64,000 bases of DNA from Saturnia japonica (lineage: Eukaryota; Arthropoda; Insecta; Lepidoptera; Saturniidae), in the NCBI GenBank assembly GCA_033032175.1, contig CM065325.1, forward strand, positions 3,872,930 through 3,936,929. Direction: 5' to 3'. The first letter of the stretch is position 1, and each line of letters starts with the position of its first letter. Below, piece by piece: positions 1 through 9,707 of this stretch. The translations under genes were made by a program, and so were the position numbers. The notes below the pieces were generated by a model, which had not been told where the DNA came from, did not search any database, and saw only the letters and a program-made list of their open reading frames with translations.

Positions 1-339
1 CAGCTTCGATTTACTTTTACGTGCGATTGGGAACGGATTACTTGAATAGCTAAACTGTGTTGGCGTGAATCCAACTTAGACGTATATAAAGCATTCCCGG
101 TAATATCGAAACGGAATCTAGATTTCTTGTTCACTTCAACCTATTATGATAATATGCATAGTGACGACATACGGTTTTGTTGTCTGTAGCGTGTTGTATG
201 GTATAATAACTGAAACATATTTTGTTTTTTATCTATATTAGTAAACCTGTAGTTCTGTATTATTCTTTTTTTGTAAGGTTTTGTGCAATGTCAAAATAAC
301 TGATTTTTTACAAAATGCATAAAAAAGTATACTATTGTA

Positions 340-765
340 AGTATATACGGGTTTTCTAACAAAAAAAAAACAATTTTTTCAATTTTTCTGTCTGCCTGTC
401 TTTCTGTTTGTTACGGGTAATCTCTGAAACGGTTGCACAGATTTTGGCGGCACTTTTACTAGCAGATAACTGATTTTATAAGGAGTAACTTAGGCGACTT
501 TTATTTAAGAAATAGAATCAGGGTTCCGCGCAAATAAAAAAAAACTGGTCCATCAATTCAGGCGCTTAAATGGCTTACGCTGACTAAACTATAAGAGATA
601 TATCATATTAATATACAACGTATTTGTAGATATTAAAAAGACCTATAAAAAAGTCAGCGAAAGCATATGTCTATCTGCTAAGGATCACCCATAAATAAAA
701 GGGGGTGCGGGTAGCACGTTTCGAACATGTACCCGATCGACAGCATTCTGTACTCCATGCCACAG
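340..765 (-). repeat. CTAGCTG-family interspersed repeat, reverse copy
   Basis: This copy reads on the minus strand. It carries the family's conserved body: the GTCTGT-rich tail, the GGGTAATCTCTGAAACGGTT block, the AAGGAGTAACTTAGGC block and the GGATCACCCA block near 690. The terminal CTAGCTGTGCCC sequence is missing or too diverged to see. Other copies are at 20211-20716, 32089-33320, 39930-40380, 51990-52450, 57470-57718, 59033-59491 and 63463 onward. I do not know the class of the element; it has no visible coding capacity. Confidence 0.8.
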
Positions 766-888
766 CCATGTACATACAGTTAGTAAGAAATATTTTGCAT
801 CTGATTTTGATGATCAAGCCAGATTTTGTAGATATCATTATATAAATATGACAATAACCGCGAATCCAATTATCTAATAATAATCTAT

Positions 889-1045
889 GTAATCTAATAC
901 TATGGAGTGAGCAATTCTTGCAAACGGCTCCAATGATTTAGATGAAACTTAGTATTTATATAATATTTTACATTCCAAGTTTCCTAGATAGGTGTTTTTT
1001 TTGTACTACAACAAACGTAGCTCGGTTCGCCTAGATATTAAACAA
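889..1045 (+). repeat. Short repeat with AACGGCTCC and AGCTCGGT blocks
   Basis: The copy begins near TAATCTAATACTAT, has AACGGCTCCAATGATTTAGATGAAA in the middle (given here as blocks at 922-949), and ends near AGCTCGGTTCGCCTAGATATT. Related copies lie at 5985-6145 (reverse) and 54995-55155. The opening words also occur inside the inverted-repeat element at 6226-6262. No coding capacity. Confidence 0.6.
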
Positions 1046-1554
1046 TAAATTGTCCGAGGGTAATATTAGATATCGGTAGGGTAGGTAGGCTAGCAGTGAT
1101 TCTAACAGAGCGTAAATTTTATTTCGATTGGATAAGTAACCATTACAGAGTAATTGTAAAAAGAAGCTTATAAGTATCGTTTCAAAGTTCATACATATAA
1201 TTTAATTTCATTGCTTTGATCTTTTCACTCGTTTGTTATTACTTGCATTTATTTGTTTAGGAAAAGTTACTGTGAACGGTGTACTTCAGCAGATACTATA
1301 ATAAACAATAAAAACTTACATTATTAGTAAGTGCTAAAGTAATATACCGCTATACTCCATACAGAAAAAAAGTATTAAAGGAATTTGATTTTTGCTCTGT
1401 GACAAAAACTCAAACCATTTTGAATGAATTACTTAAATCCTCCTCTTCAATCATATGTCATATATTCTTAATTCATAATGGATGTAGTTCCATTGAAACT
1501 GATTTTATGTTTATAACTCACGAATTTTGAATAAAAACGGTTACCATCAGTGGG

Positions 1555-1690
1555 TACAGATTTACTGAAAATACCGAATGAAATGAACTGCTGAACTGCT
1601 TAGGTGAAGTTCACTTCACTGAATGAGTTTCGATGAACTGCTTCATTAAAGGTGAATTAATTTGCCCAATCCTACAACGAGTATCTATTG
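1555..1690. repeat. GAACTGCTTCATT repeat, possible transposon end
   Basis: Alternating forms of TGAACTGCT and GAAGTTCACTTCACTGAATGA give local self-complementarity, and the segment ends near GCCCAATCCTA. Read on the minus strand this is TAGGATTGGGCAAA, which resembles hAT-type termini. No partner end is visible, so the class is a guess. Confidence 0.3.
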
Positions 1691-1814
1691 AACAGCCCCT
1701 TATCAATGGCTAAGTTATATGTGCCACTGGACCTAACTGAATCTATAAGAATTAGTAATATATTGATGTGTGTATAGTCTATATATTTATGTATATTATA
1801 TTATAAAGCTCAAG

Positions 1815-1935
1815 ATATTGTTTGTTTGAACGCGATGGTCTCTGGAACTACCAGTTAAATATGAAAAAACCTTTTTGAATTTTATAGCCCATTTATTGAG
1901 GAAGGTTATAGACTATATAACTTTACGCTAGGATT
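1815..1935 (+). repeat. CTCTGGAACTAC repeat
   Basis: The blocks GTTTGTTTGAACG, TCTCTGGAACTAC and ATAGACTATATAAC recur in the same order at 47640-47760, so this is a dispersed repeat. It is short, diverged and non-coding. Confidence 0.5.
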
Positions 1936-2837
1936 CTAACGAACGGAGCAGTTACATTGAACGTCAAGTAGATTGAATACGACGACAGGCTGCGTGGCGG
2001 CGTGGTACTGAGTTGGTTGCTATAATCATGAAACCGTGGAGTACAGTTAGTGTATAAATACGGCGATAGTTCGATGAGTATAAAAGGGTGTTGATTTGAT
2101 TAAGGTAGTTATTTCTAGTTAAATTTCAGTTATGATTGAGAAGCTGTTTCATTTTTATCAGTGTTAAAAAAACCGGACTGAACCATTTATGTAGGTCAGT
2201 ATCGACCAGCCCCGGCAAAGTTATTACTAGTGATTACCACAGATATTCGCATTGTATTATGTATGTAAAGATTGTAAAGGAACTCATACATAAGATGTAA
2301 CAGACTGCTTTTAAAATATAATTTACCTCGCAATGACTAAAATTTTTTAAAAGTATTTTTGTTTAATCTAGTAATTTATGCTCAAAAATATGTCAAACTA
2401 AACGTTGTGCCCCTCAGGCACTCGCACTACCATCGAGCAGGTAGGTAGAGAAATCTTCCTCACTTGCAACCGTCGTTCTCATAATCCTATTTTGGAGGAT
2501 TGTAGTCAAGTCTTGCGGCTTTGAGTGGGACCGAGGATCTTGGATTAACCACCTGGACCGCTAGGAAGAAAACACGTCAGTTCCATCGTAACTTAACCTT
2601 ATTTACAAAGCTAACATAGTGCGCTAATAATAATCAACATGTATTAGAATAGTATACAAGCATTCACTTATTGATTACCTATATTATGCTTAGAATAATA
2701 TATTGAATTTACTATACTATACCATAATTGCGTTTGGCAGAAAAGCACGCTTCTCTAGTTATTTTAGTATCGAATTTATCTTTAAGCTCGTCACCGCCTA
2801 GGACGTAATCCCTCAAAAGTTACGACCCGCCTAACTG

Positions 2838-3062
2838 GTGTACTTGAGGCGTGGATACATAATAAACGTGTTACATTATGTGTGTGGGCAAGCTTATCTT
2901 AAAGTGACAGGCCCCCCACGCCGCCGGCGAGGCTCCGAGAGGCTCGGTGCTGGCTTTGAATCCGACCGCGGTTTGAGACCGACTCAGTTAACACTGCGTT
3001 TGTGTGTAATCGAATGTGAATGTGTGTTTCGACACAATCCAATCATGTCAACTATTTTGTAG
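2838..3062 (+). other. G+C-rich island, open frame of unknown meaning
   Basis: A run of about 100 bases rich in G and C (2905-2990) stands out from the A+T-rich surroundings and holds an open frame of 74 codons. The predicted peptide is rich in arginine and glycine and I recognise no domain. No splice signals convincingly frame it. It may be a fragment of a repeat, an untranslated first exon, or chance. Confidence 0.15.
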
Positions 3063-3111
3063 TCATTAATAAACACATAGTTAGATAATACAGTTTTGAC
3101 GATGGTTTATT

Positions 3112-3225
3112 ATTGAATGAATGAATACTTTATTGCACTTTTAGCTTGTACCCTGGCGTGCTTAATGCTATAAAGCATTTACTACCAGCTAACCAGCGGT
3201 AATGTGGAAAAAATATTGGTGTCGG
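3112..3225 (-). mobile_element. LINE 3' end (TTTATTGCAC family)
   Basis: Read on the minus strand the segment ends in GTGCAATAAAGTATTCATTCATTCA, a LINE-like 3' end with an AATAAA word and a short ATTC repeat. The words ACTTTATTGCAC, CTTAATGCTA, AAAGCATT and CTACCAG are shared in order with 51135-51250, a second copy in the same orientation. Both are 3' fragments only; no reverse transcriptase remains. The LINE clade cannot be told from this. Confidence 0.55.
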
Positions 3226-5394
3226 TAGTGCAATAGGACATTAAATTTAAAAATAAAATAAACATGAGCAAATATAAAAATATAAAATACAAGAGTAATA
3301 AATAAAATTTAAATAAAAAAAAAATAATGTATGTAATAAAATAAAATTCAATTAAATACTTATTATACAGAAAGGAAACTAAAAAAGTGATGCTTGTCAG
3401 ATCCGAGGCGCGACTGGAGTTTACTCTTTAAGAACGTTTGTCTTTGGATAGCTATTATAGGAAAATTTAATTTATTACAAGTAAAGTGATTATACAAGTA
3501 AGTTCACTATACACATATAGGCGCGTTCAGTATAACGTATATATGTACGTTCTTATATTATAAATTCTATTTTCAGATAGGATTAGCAACAACATAAAAC
3601 AACATTCCTTAATAATTCTTACAACAAAATCCTTCGCTACTCGAATATTACTGTCAATTTTAATAAAATGTCGCTTAACATTAATTTATGTAAAACGTCG
3701 CTAAAGTTACATTCCGAGACATGAATGGAAAACTCTTTTAGAATTATTCGGAAGCCGGTAGATCCGGGGCATTGCGGACAAACAACGACCCAAGTACATC
3801 GTAAACAATAAAGTTGTAAGAAGTTAAATACCATTAGGCATTCGCAGCGCGTTCGGGGCTTCCAGTTTTCGAGTCACGGATTGTTTAAATGAAATAAGAA
3901 TCTATCATAATTTGCTCCGATGAAATCGTAGTCATCTGGAAGGGCATTTCAAGAGATTGAAGGAATAATGGACAGTATCTCGAGGGATTGTAATTAAATT
4001 GAACGTGTCAATGGTTCAACGGACTCTCGCAGTGTGAAAATCAGTTGGTTACACTGTGTACCACAACGGGCTAGGCTTCTTTATGTTTCTGATTAAACGT
4101 ATTCGTCAAGGATTTATACCAATAACATAAAATGGAAAAGGTTATGACTAAAATTAACATAATTACGCTAATGACCTTCTTGTCACTACTATGTACGTTA
4201 ATTCTAAATCTACTTATAATAAAATCATAAAGTATCTATACGTTAAAGATATTTGAGAAAAAGCACAAGCATTACGACAGTTTTGAATTTTTTATCTACA
4301 ACAACTTAAACAATTAAATTTTTATATTGATCTACCTAGCCATTGTGTCCCCTGGATAATTTCAGTTAATATCTAAAATACTTGGCTATCCTCAAAGTGC
4401 TTTTGATTGCATTGCGTTACGATTTTGTTTTAAATTAAATTTTGCTATAGAAATATTGACTTTAACTTTCGTATTATATTGCATTGTAATTTAAATTTGA
4501 GTAAAATACCTGATAGAACGTGAACGGAAATGTGTCAGTATTCGTAATTACGCGCACCTGAAACCTATAGGGAATGACGTATTAGATTAAATTCAGAGCG
4601 TAGATGTATGGCAGAATATCGATCGATCGAAAGTAGTAAACACCGTGAGACACGGCTGGCTGCTAACCGTGAATGTCACGCGGTGTTTTGGGAATCAAAG
4701 ATATTCACAGAGTGTAAGGTAAGACTGATAACTGCAAGTACCATGTTGCGTCTCAAGAATCAGAGACATTTACAAAGTAACACACACGGTTAAATAGCCG
4801 ATGTCGAATTTCAATTCATCTACATTTTTTTGCTCTTTTTTATACAAGAAATTCCACGCGGACAAAGTCTAAGGCACATTTAGTACATAAAAAAATATAT
4901 CCCAAGCATGGTTTAGTTTAGTGTATGGTTTTGGAGGAAACTGGAAGCTAAAAACTTTTCTAACTGTTCTAAGAAGCTAAATTTAGCAGCTGTTAACAAA
5001 TTTCTATTTGTTTTTTTATTGTTTAGATTTAGATACAAACAAAAGTAACTATCGATTTGAAATATTTACATAAAGATAAATAATAAATAGTATTTGAAAA
5101 ATAACAAATTCAAGTGTAATCTAAGAGTTGCCATGACAGTAGGACTTACGTGAAGGATTAATTAGTGGAAGCTGTATAGACGTCGCTCTAGCTAAGAACG
5201 TTTCTACGTCGTTAGCAAACTTGAGGCAATTCAAAGAAAGTCTCTAGGTGCACTACTGGAAAGAAACTTAATTAGAAATCAGATCAAGGGCGTTGGCCAA
5301 ACAGCACGGAAATCGATAAGGGCCAATTATGTGAACAAAGAAGCGGAAACAATTTTCTTTTAAATACATTTTTGTAAAGATTCTGTATCTTATC
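3226..5394. other. A+T-rich DNA, nothing recognised
   Basis: Apart from low-complexity runs of A and T (for example 3240-3360) I see no gene, inverted repeat or known repeat. A 61-codon open frame at 4608-4793 has no recognisable features. It contains two loosely similar words, AATCAAAGATATTCACAGAGT and AATCAGAGACATTTACAAAGT (split here only for comparison), which are not enough to call a duplication. Confidence 0.5.
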
Positions 5395-5560
5395 TTTGCC
5401 GTTCCATGAAACTGGAAACAGGAACACAACAAACAACTTGTTCGAACGACATCGAATCCTTCAAGCATTACGTGAAGAGACATGTATACAGGCTGGCATA
5501 TCAGCGGCGACCGCCGATGGCTATCTCTCGACAGTCGCTGTTGTGTTATGATTGTAGTAT
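5395..5560 (+). repeat. CTTCAAGCATNACGTGAA repeat, possible LINE remnant
   Basis: The block CCTTCAAGCATTACGTGAAG, followed by AGACAT and AGGCTGGCAT, recurs at 35750-35795. In one frame this gives Phe-Lys-His-x-Val-Lys-Arg-His, like the end of some LINE proteins where a TrpAsn-x-LeuPro region precedes an Phe-Lys-rich stretch. The reading is weak, but the repeat itself is clear. Confidence 0.4.
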
Positions 5561-5984
5561 AGTTACAATCAATTTACCGAGCTAGATAAGTATTCAATTT
5601 TTTTGGGTAGAATTAAAAACAAACTGATAAAAAACTTCAAATTATAATAAAGATTATATTAAATATATCAATAACTTTGCATAAAGTTTCCTGAATAAAA
5701 AAAGTCTTAAGCTTAGAGTAAGAATTAAGATATAAGAAGGCAAGAGATACGTGAACCTAAAAGTAATTTTCCACGACAACTTATGGCATACGCAAAATCA
5801 ATCTCTTGTCTTGTCATTTTGGTAGTTTTCTGACGAAACTCAGAAAATTAGCACAGATATTGATGTCTGTTTTTAATTTTAACTATAGGTAGCAAATAAG
5901 ACAAGTGCTTATTTATAAATATATTATGCTTTGGCAATGTACACAGGAACTTTAACGAATATTGATAGTACTATTACATATTTT

Positions 5985-6145
5985 GTATGAAATAAATAAA
6001 ACAAATAGCTGGACGACCCAGCTGCGCTTGGTGTCTTAATAAAACAAGAAATCACTTAACTAACTAAACTTGGAAAGTAAAACATCAAAACAAAAAGTTT
6101 AATCCAAATCGTTGGAGCCGTTTCCGAGAACATAACTACATGGAT
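5985..6145 (-). repeat. AACGGCTCC repeat, reverse copy
   Basis: On the minus strand it holds AACGGCTCCAACGATTTGGAT (read as blocks from 6100-6125) and it ends near AGCTGGGTCGTCC at about 6005. It is directly next to the inverted-repeat element that starts at 6146. Confidence 0.6.
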
Positions 6146-6630
6146 AAAAAGAGTTAATATAACATTCACGATTTAAAAAAAAAACCGTTTGAATACAACA
6201 ACTTGAACATTCAAATATAATCTATCTAATACTATTAAGTGAGAAATTCTTGTATATAAATTATATATACCTAATGTATCTAAATTTATATACAGTAATT
6301 TCTCAGTTAATAGTATTAGATTAGAATAAATAAACGTAATAATTGTTGATTGACAACTGTTAGATTGCTTAGGTACATTCTATAATGTGCGAAATATTAG
6401 CACATGTTCAGCTAGGTTTATATATTTCTTGTAACCATTTCATTTTAAATAAATAACAGGTTTTATTTAGGCAATAAAGTTTTTACAACTGTTATTTTTA
6501 CATAAAACTCGATGTTAGATATGTATATTAAATTGGGATTTTGGTTTCTTTTCCTAATAATTGAATATTCAAGTTGATGTATTCAAACGGTTTTTTTTTT
6601 TTCAAGTCATGAATGTAATTAACCCTTTTA
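6146..6630. mobile_element. Foldback element with about 69-bp inverted arms
   Basis: The left arm 6146-6214 and right arm 6561-6630 are reverse complements over nearly their whole length. Each includes GTTAAT, ACATTCA, a poly(A) run, CCGTTTGAATACA and ACTTGAA. Differences are mainly in the A-run length and a few substitutions. The interior is A+T-rich and contains a second inverted repeat (6226-6319). No open frame is present. I find no clear target duplication. This looks like a non-autonomous foldback or MITE-type DNA element. Confidence 0.75.
6226..6319. repeat. Inner palindrome, 37-bp arms and 20-bp loop
   Basis: Arms 6226-6262 and 6283-6319 are near-perfect reverse complements, both built on CTAATACTATTAA, GAGAAATT and GTATATAAATT. 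The palindrome is wholly inside the larger inverted-repeat element, so transcripts or single strands could form a hairpin within a hairpin. Confidence 0.8.
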
Positions 6631-6996
6631 AGGGAGAACTTAGCTGAACCAACCCAGAGAGGACGATCCCGCGTCTCGATCGAATTATAAAGGAACGAAA
6701 ATATCCCTATTCAGGGTATCTTTGTAATTGCTTGATTAATTATTAGCTTGGGAGGCTGGATGGGGTTAAAATAAGACGAGGGTTGACCCGAAAGTCTACA
6801 ACGAACGACATCAATAAGCTTTAATTGGCACCAACCATCAGAGCTCAATGGTCCAATTAGCGATATCTGTTCTAATCTTTGACGTTGGCCAGCCACGGTT
6901 ACTAGTTTTGAATTGTCTCGGGTCAGATTAGGTCACCAGAAATATTTTAAAGTATAATATACTATTTTAAGTTAATACCTTATAATTATATTCATT

Positions 6997-7098
6997 ACTA
7001 GTAGTGTGCCCGCGGCTCCGCACGCGTTTGTTAATACGCAGTAATTATTTTCACCCAGTAGTTTAATTTTTACTCATATTATTGACAATTCATTTAGC
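6997..7098 (+). repeat. CTAG-GTGCCCGCGG repeat, left part
   Basis: It begins CTAGTAGTGTGCCCGCGG and continues through ACGCAGTAATTA, a block also seen at 24935 and 56860. It is cut off by the LTR element that starts at 7099. The continuation may lie at 7958-8040, where ATCAAAGTTG-type words resume. Confidence 0.5.
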
Positions 7099-7282
7099 CG
7101 TAGCGACATCTACATAGCGACATCTATCGAGCCACATACGACGCATCCTACATCGCGCTGTAGAAATTAACTCTTCAATTGAGTATATATACAAGAACCC
7201 GACTACAACCGTTGGGCAGCTGCCCGCTAGACATAACACCCGTCTGGTCGGAGGATCTTTCCTTTGCAATAGTTCTCCTACA
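7099..7282 (+). repeat. 5' LTR of the miniature element
   Basis: It aligns with 7764-7957, sharing the blocks AGCGACATCTA, GAGCCACATACGACGCAT, AACTCTTCAATTGAGTAT, ACAAGAACCCGACT, CGTTGGGCAGCTGCCCG and GTCTGGTCGGAGGATC. It differs by substitutions and by lacking one 10-bp AGCGACACAT-type insertion. GAGTATATATAC at about 7179 could be a TATA-like core; this is inference. Confidence 0.8.
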
Positions 7283-7283
7283 C

Positions 7284-7297
7284 TGGTGACCCGAGCA
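7284..7297 (+). promoter_or_regulatory. Putative primer-binding site of the LTR element
   Basis: TGGTGACCCGAG begins two bases after the left LTR. A TGG start pairs with the CCA end of a tRNA, as in other LTR elements. I cannot name the tRNA from this alone. Confidence 0.55.
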
Positions 7298-7575
7298 TGA
7301 ACGTCAACGCAACCGTCTTCGCACAGCTACATCGTGACGTCATCATTACTTCCTCAAGCATTCAAGCAGCGAGTCATACAGCCAGCCAGCATCCATGGCT
7401 ACTTCGGGTATCCTGACTACCAGCATGCAGCGGACGCGCGCATTTCTAGTCATCACCCACATCCTTCTCAGCGATCTTGGCACAGCACACTGCACCTTCG
7501 GCCGGTCAGCAAGCAGAGACGCACTTCTCTCCTGGTCGACGCAGCAGCCAGCCACTACGCAGCACTGTAACACTC

Positions 7576-7702
7576 CGACTCACTGGAGCATTCTTGCAGC
7601 ATCACCTCGACTCACTGGGGCATCACCGCAGACAGTTCCGACTCACAGTGAACTATGCGGCATCTGGTTCCGACTCACTGGAACATTCCACTGGCCCGGC
7701 AA
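7576..7702 (+). repeat. Four tandem units of 31-32 bp in the LTR element
   Basis: CGACTCACTGG or a close variant starts at 7576, 7608, 7639 and 7671, a regular spacing of 32, 31 and 32 bases. The following GAGCAT/GGGCAT/GAACAT also recurs. The rest of each unit has diverged. This array makes up a quarter of the internal region. Confidence 0.7.
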
Positions 7703-7763
7703 GCATCACAAGATGTATGGACGACTTAACCTGCTATCGACCTCCGGTCTTGGAGGGGAGTCA

Positions 7764-7957
7764 TGTAGCGACATCTACATAGCGACACATAGCGACATCT
7801 ATTGAGCCACATACGACGCATTCTACATCGCGCTATAGAAATTAACTCTTCAATTGAGTATAATATACAAGAACCCGACTGCAACCGTTGGGCAGCTGCC
7901 CGCCAGACATAACACCCGTCTGGTCGGAGGATCCTCCTTTGCAATAGTTCTTCTACA
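7764..7957 (+). repeat. 3' LTR of the miniature element
   Basis: It begins TGTAGCGACATC and ends TTCTACA. It is the partner of 7099-7282 and has one extra copy of an AGCGACA(CAT) unit near 7780-7790, so the LTR start itself carries a short unstable repeat. Confidence 0.8.
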
Positions 7958-8036
7958 GGCTTATAGATCGAAGATTGACATGGGTACTTCCAGTGTATAA
8001 TTTTCATCAAAGTTGTTCTTTTGATGTGAAACATCT

Positions 8037-8110
8037 ATAAGCGAGGGGTAAAGCTGATTGTTGGCGCGGCGATATAGGCCGTGGCGACACATCGCCACGC
8101 TATATGATGG
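8037..8110 (+). repeat. GATTGTTGGCGYGGCGATATA repeat, left copy
   Basis: The same sequence with about 10 changes appears at 9637-9705, on the other side of the Tc1-like element. It contains GTGGCGA-CACA-TCGCCAC (8081-8098), a perfect 7-bp stem with a 4-base loop. Confidence 0.7.
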
Positions 8111-8116
8111 AATATA

Positions 8117-9596
8117 GAGTGGTGGTCATATAATTAGAAACACTACCAAAGGTCCTTGACATTATATAAGATACTTTACCGCAATCGTTTTTATTTTTAA
8201 ATTAAACAATAAATAGGACAACAATAGGTTCAACGATTTATCATTTATTATAAAAACAATACAAATCCCATTACACAAGTACAGTTTCAATATTATATTA
8301 CGGACAAACATTTCAATCAGTTTTAAGGTATGAACAATAATGATCAAGTAATTAGAAACAACAACAAAAAAGTACAAAAAACAATATTTTTTTAAGTATC
8401 AGTAATTAGTAGGTATTGTTATTTACGAAATAGCTACTATCCACAGGCTACCAATAGTTATAATTAATATTTAGTGGCGTATCCCTTATTTTCAATAACA
8501 GCACTGCAACGACGTGGCATTTATTCAATCAATTTCATACATTTTTCTAGAGAGATTGAATACCATGCTTCAACAAATGCTTCATATAGTTAGTTTTGAC
8601 TGGTGTTACGTTTGTTTGTGACTTTCTTTTTAACAATATACCAGAGATTTTCTATCGGTTTAAATCCGGACTATTTGCTGGCCAGTCTAAAACGCATATA
8701 CGCTGTTCGCTAAGGAAACATTTGCCGCTATTGGCTGTGTGTTTGGGATCATTGTTATGCTGAAAGATCCAGGTTACAGGCAAATGATCGTCCGAGTAGG
8801 GAATCATTGTGTGCTCTAAGATATTTTTGTATTGCCATTGATCTATTGGTAAGAAGCGGTACGTTTCGAGAGATTCTCCGAAACAATTTAGCTTCCACTA
8901 AACTTCGGTGTATCAGTCTTGACGAGATGTTTCTCGGGTCATCAGGCGAAAAAACATTATTTTTTATATGGTTGGAGCCTTTACTTGGGTCTTTTTTAGT
9001 AACACGAACGATTAGTATATCTTCTCTGGGAGAGGTTTTTCTTGGCCGAGCCTTTCTAAGAACATTTTCAACAGTTCCATGTGTTTTATAATGATCAATT
9101 GCATTAAAAACTTTCTTAACAGAACAATTTCAATACTCAGCTATTCTTCTGTACGCCTACTTATAATCTATATGTAAATTAACAATTATTTGCCTAGTTG
9201 ACGCGTCACAACTTTTATTTTTCCCATTTTGAACAAAATAAAATTTAGATTAAATTTTGTATGCCGCTAAAATAATAGAAAAAGCCAAGAAAGAAATGTT
9301 ATTCTCCAATTTTAAAGCAAGAACGAGCTATGGATACTTTTTTAAAATGTTTCTAATTAAGCGCCCAAGCGGCCAGTAACAGAAAATTATCTCCTACATG
9401 TGTAAGACTCATTTTGTAATTAAAAATAAGATAATAGGTTTTATTTTTTATGCATTTAATGAGTTTTTTATTTGAGTGCCTATATTATTGCATAGTTATT
9501 AATTATTGAATGTGTATATTTTTTACGAACATTTGTACTTTGAAGTTATACTTTCTTAATTCATAAGAAGTGTTACTAATTATATGACCAACACTG
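8117..9596 (-). mobile_element. Tc1-like DNA transposon, defective, 1480 bp
   Basis: The ends are inverted repeats: the left reads GAGTGGTGGTCATATAATTAG and the right, complemented, CAGTGTTGGTCATATAATTAG, each followed by (A/T)AACACT. TA flanks both sides (8115-8116 and 9597-9598), the target duplication of the Tc1/mariner superfamily. The interior codes on the minus strand for a broken transposase. The left end lies in or beside a repeat that recurs just past the right end. Confidence 0.85.
8485..9235 (-). pseudogene. Tc1-like transposase pseudogene
   Basis: The minus strand gives, in broken frames, a DNA-binding region (HYKTHGTVENVLRKARPRKT, about 9085-9030) and a catalytic end. The latter includes WIFQHNNDPKHTAN and VLDWPANSPDLNPIENLW (about 8770-8640), the hallmark of Tc1-like DDE transposases, then a C-terminal MPRRCSAVIENKG-like stretch. 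Between the second catalytic position and the Glu there are 34 residues, so the family type is DD34E. The second catalytic Asp is Asn here (codon complementary to 8754-8756), the first catalytic block appears deleted, and several stops and frameshifts are present. It cannot encode an active enzyme. Confidence 0.85.
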
Positions 9597-9631
9597 TATT
9601 TACTATACGTAGTCTATACGTAGTAACAGTC

Positions 9632-9707
9632 TATAGGCAAGGGATAACCTGATTGTTGGCGTGGCGATATAGACCGAGGCAACGCATCGTCACACTATAT
9701 GTTCTTT
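9632..9707 (+). repeat. GATTGTTGGCGYGGCGATATA repeat, right copy
   Basis: It matches 8037-8110 in order and orientation (AAGGGATAACCTGATTGTTGG for AGGGGTAAAGCTGATTGTTGG, compared in blocks). The hairpin stem is partly lost here. Confidence 0.7.

Larger units (their letters stand above)
7099..7957 (+). mobile_element. Miniature non-autonomous LTR element (TRIM-like)
   Basis: Two direct repeats of 184 bp (7099-7282) and 194 bp (7764-7957) bound a 481-bp interior. The right repeat has TG...CA ends; the left starts CG, a probable mutation of TG. Directly after the left repeat comes TGGTGACCCGAGC, placed and shaped like a tRNA primer-binding site. Directly before the right repeat is TTGGAGGGGAGTCA, a purine-rich tract. 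The order LTR, primer site, short interior, purine tract, LTR is that of an LTR retrotransposon. The interior has no gag, protease, reverse transcriptase or integrase, so it would need enzymes from a relative. No target duplication was found. The 136-codon frame inside (7395-7805) runs into the LTR and shows no domain. Confidence 0.8.

Noticed and set aside
7395..7805. A 136-residue gene in the LTR element
   Set aside because: The frame runs into the 3' LTR, three other frames overlap it, and no gag or enzyme motif is present. The length reflects low stop density in a G+C-richer tandem repeat.
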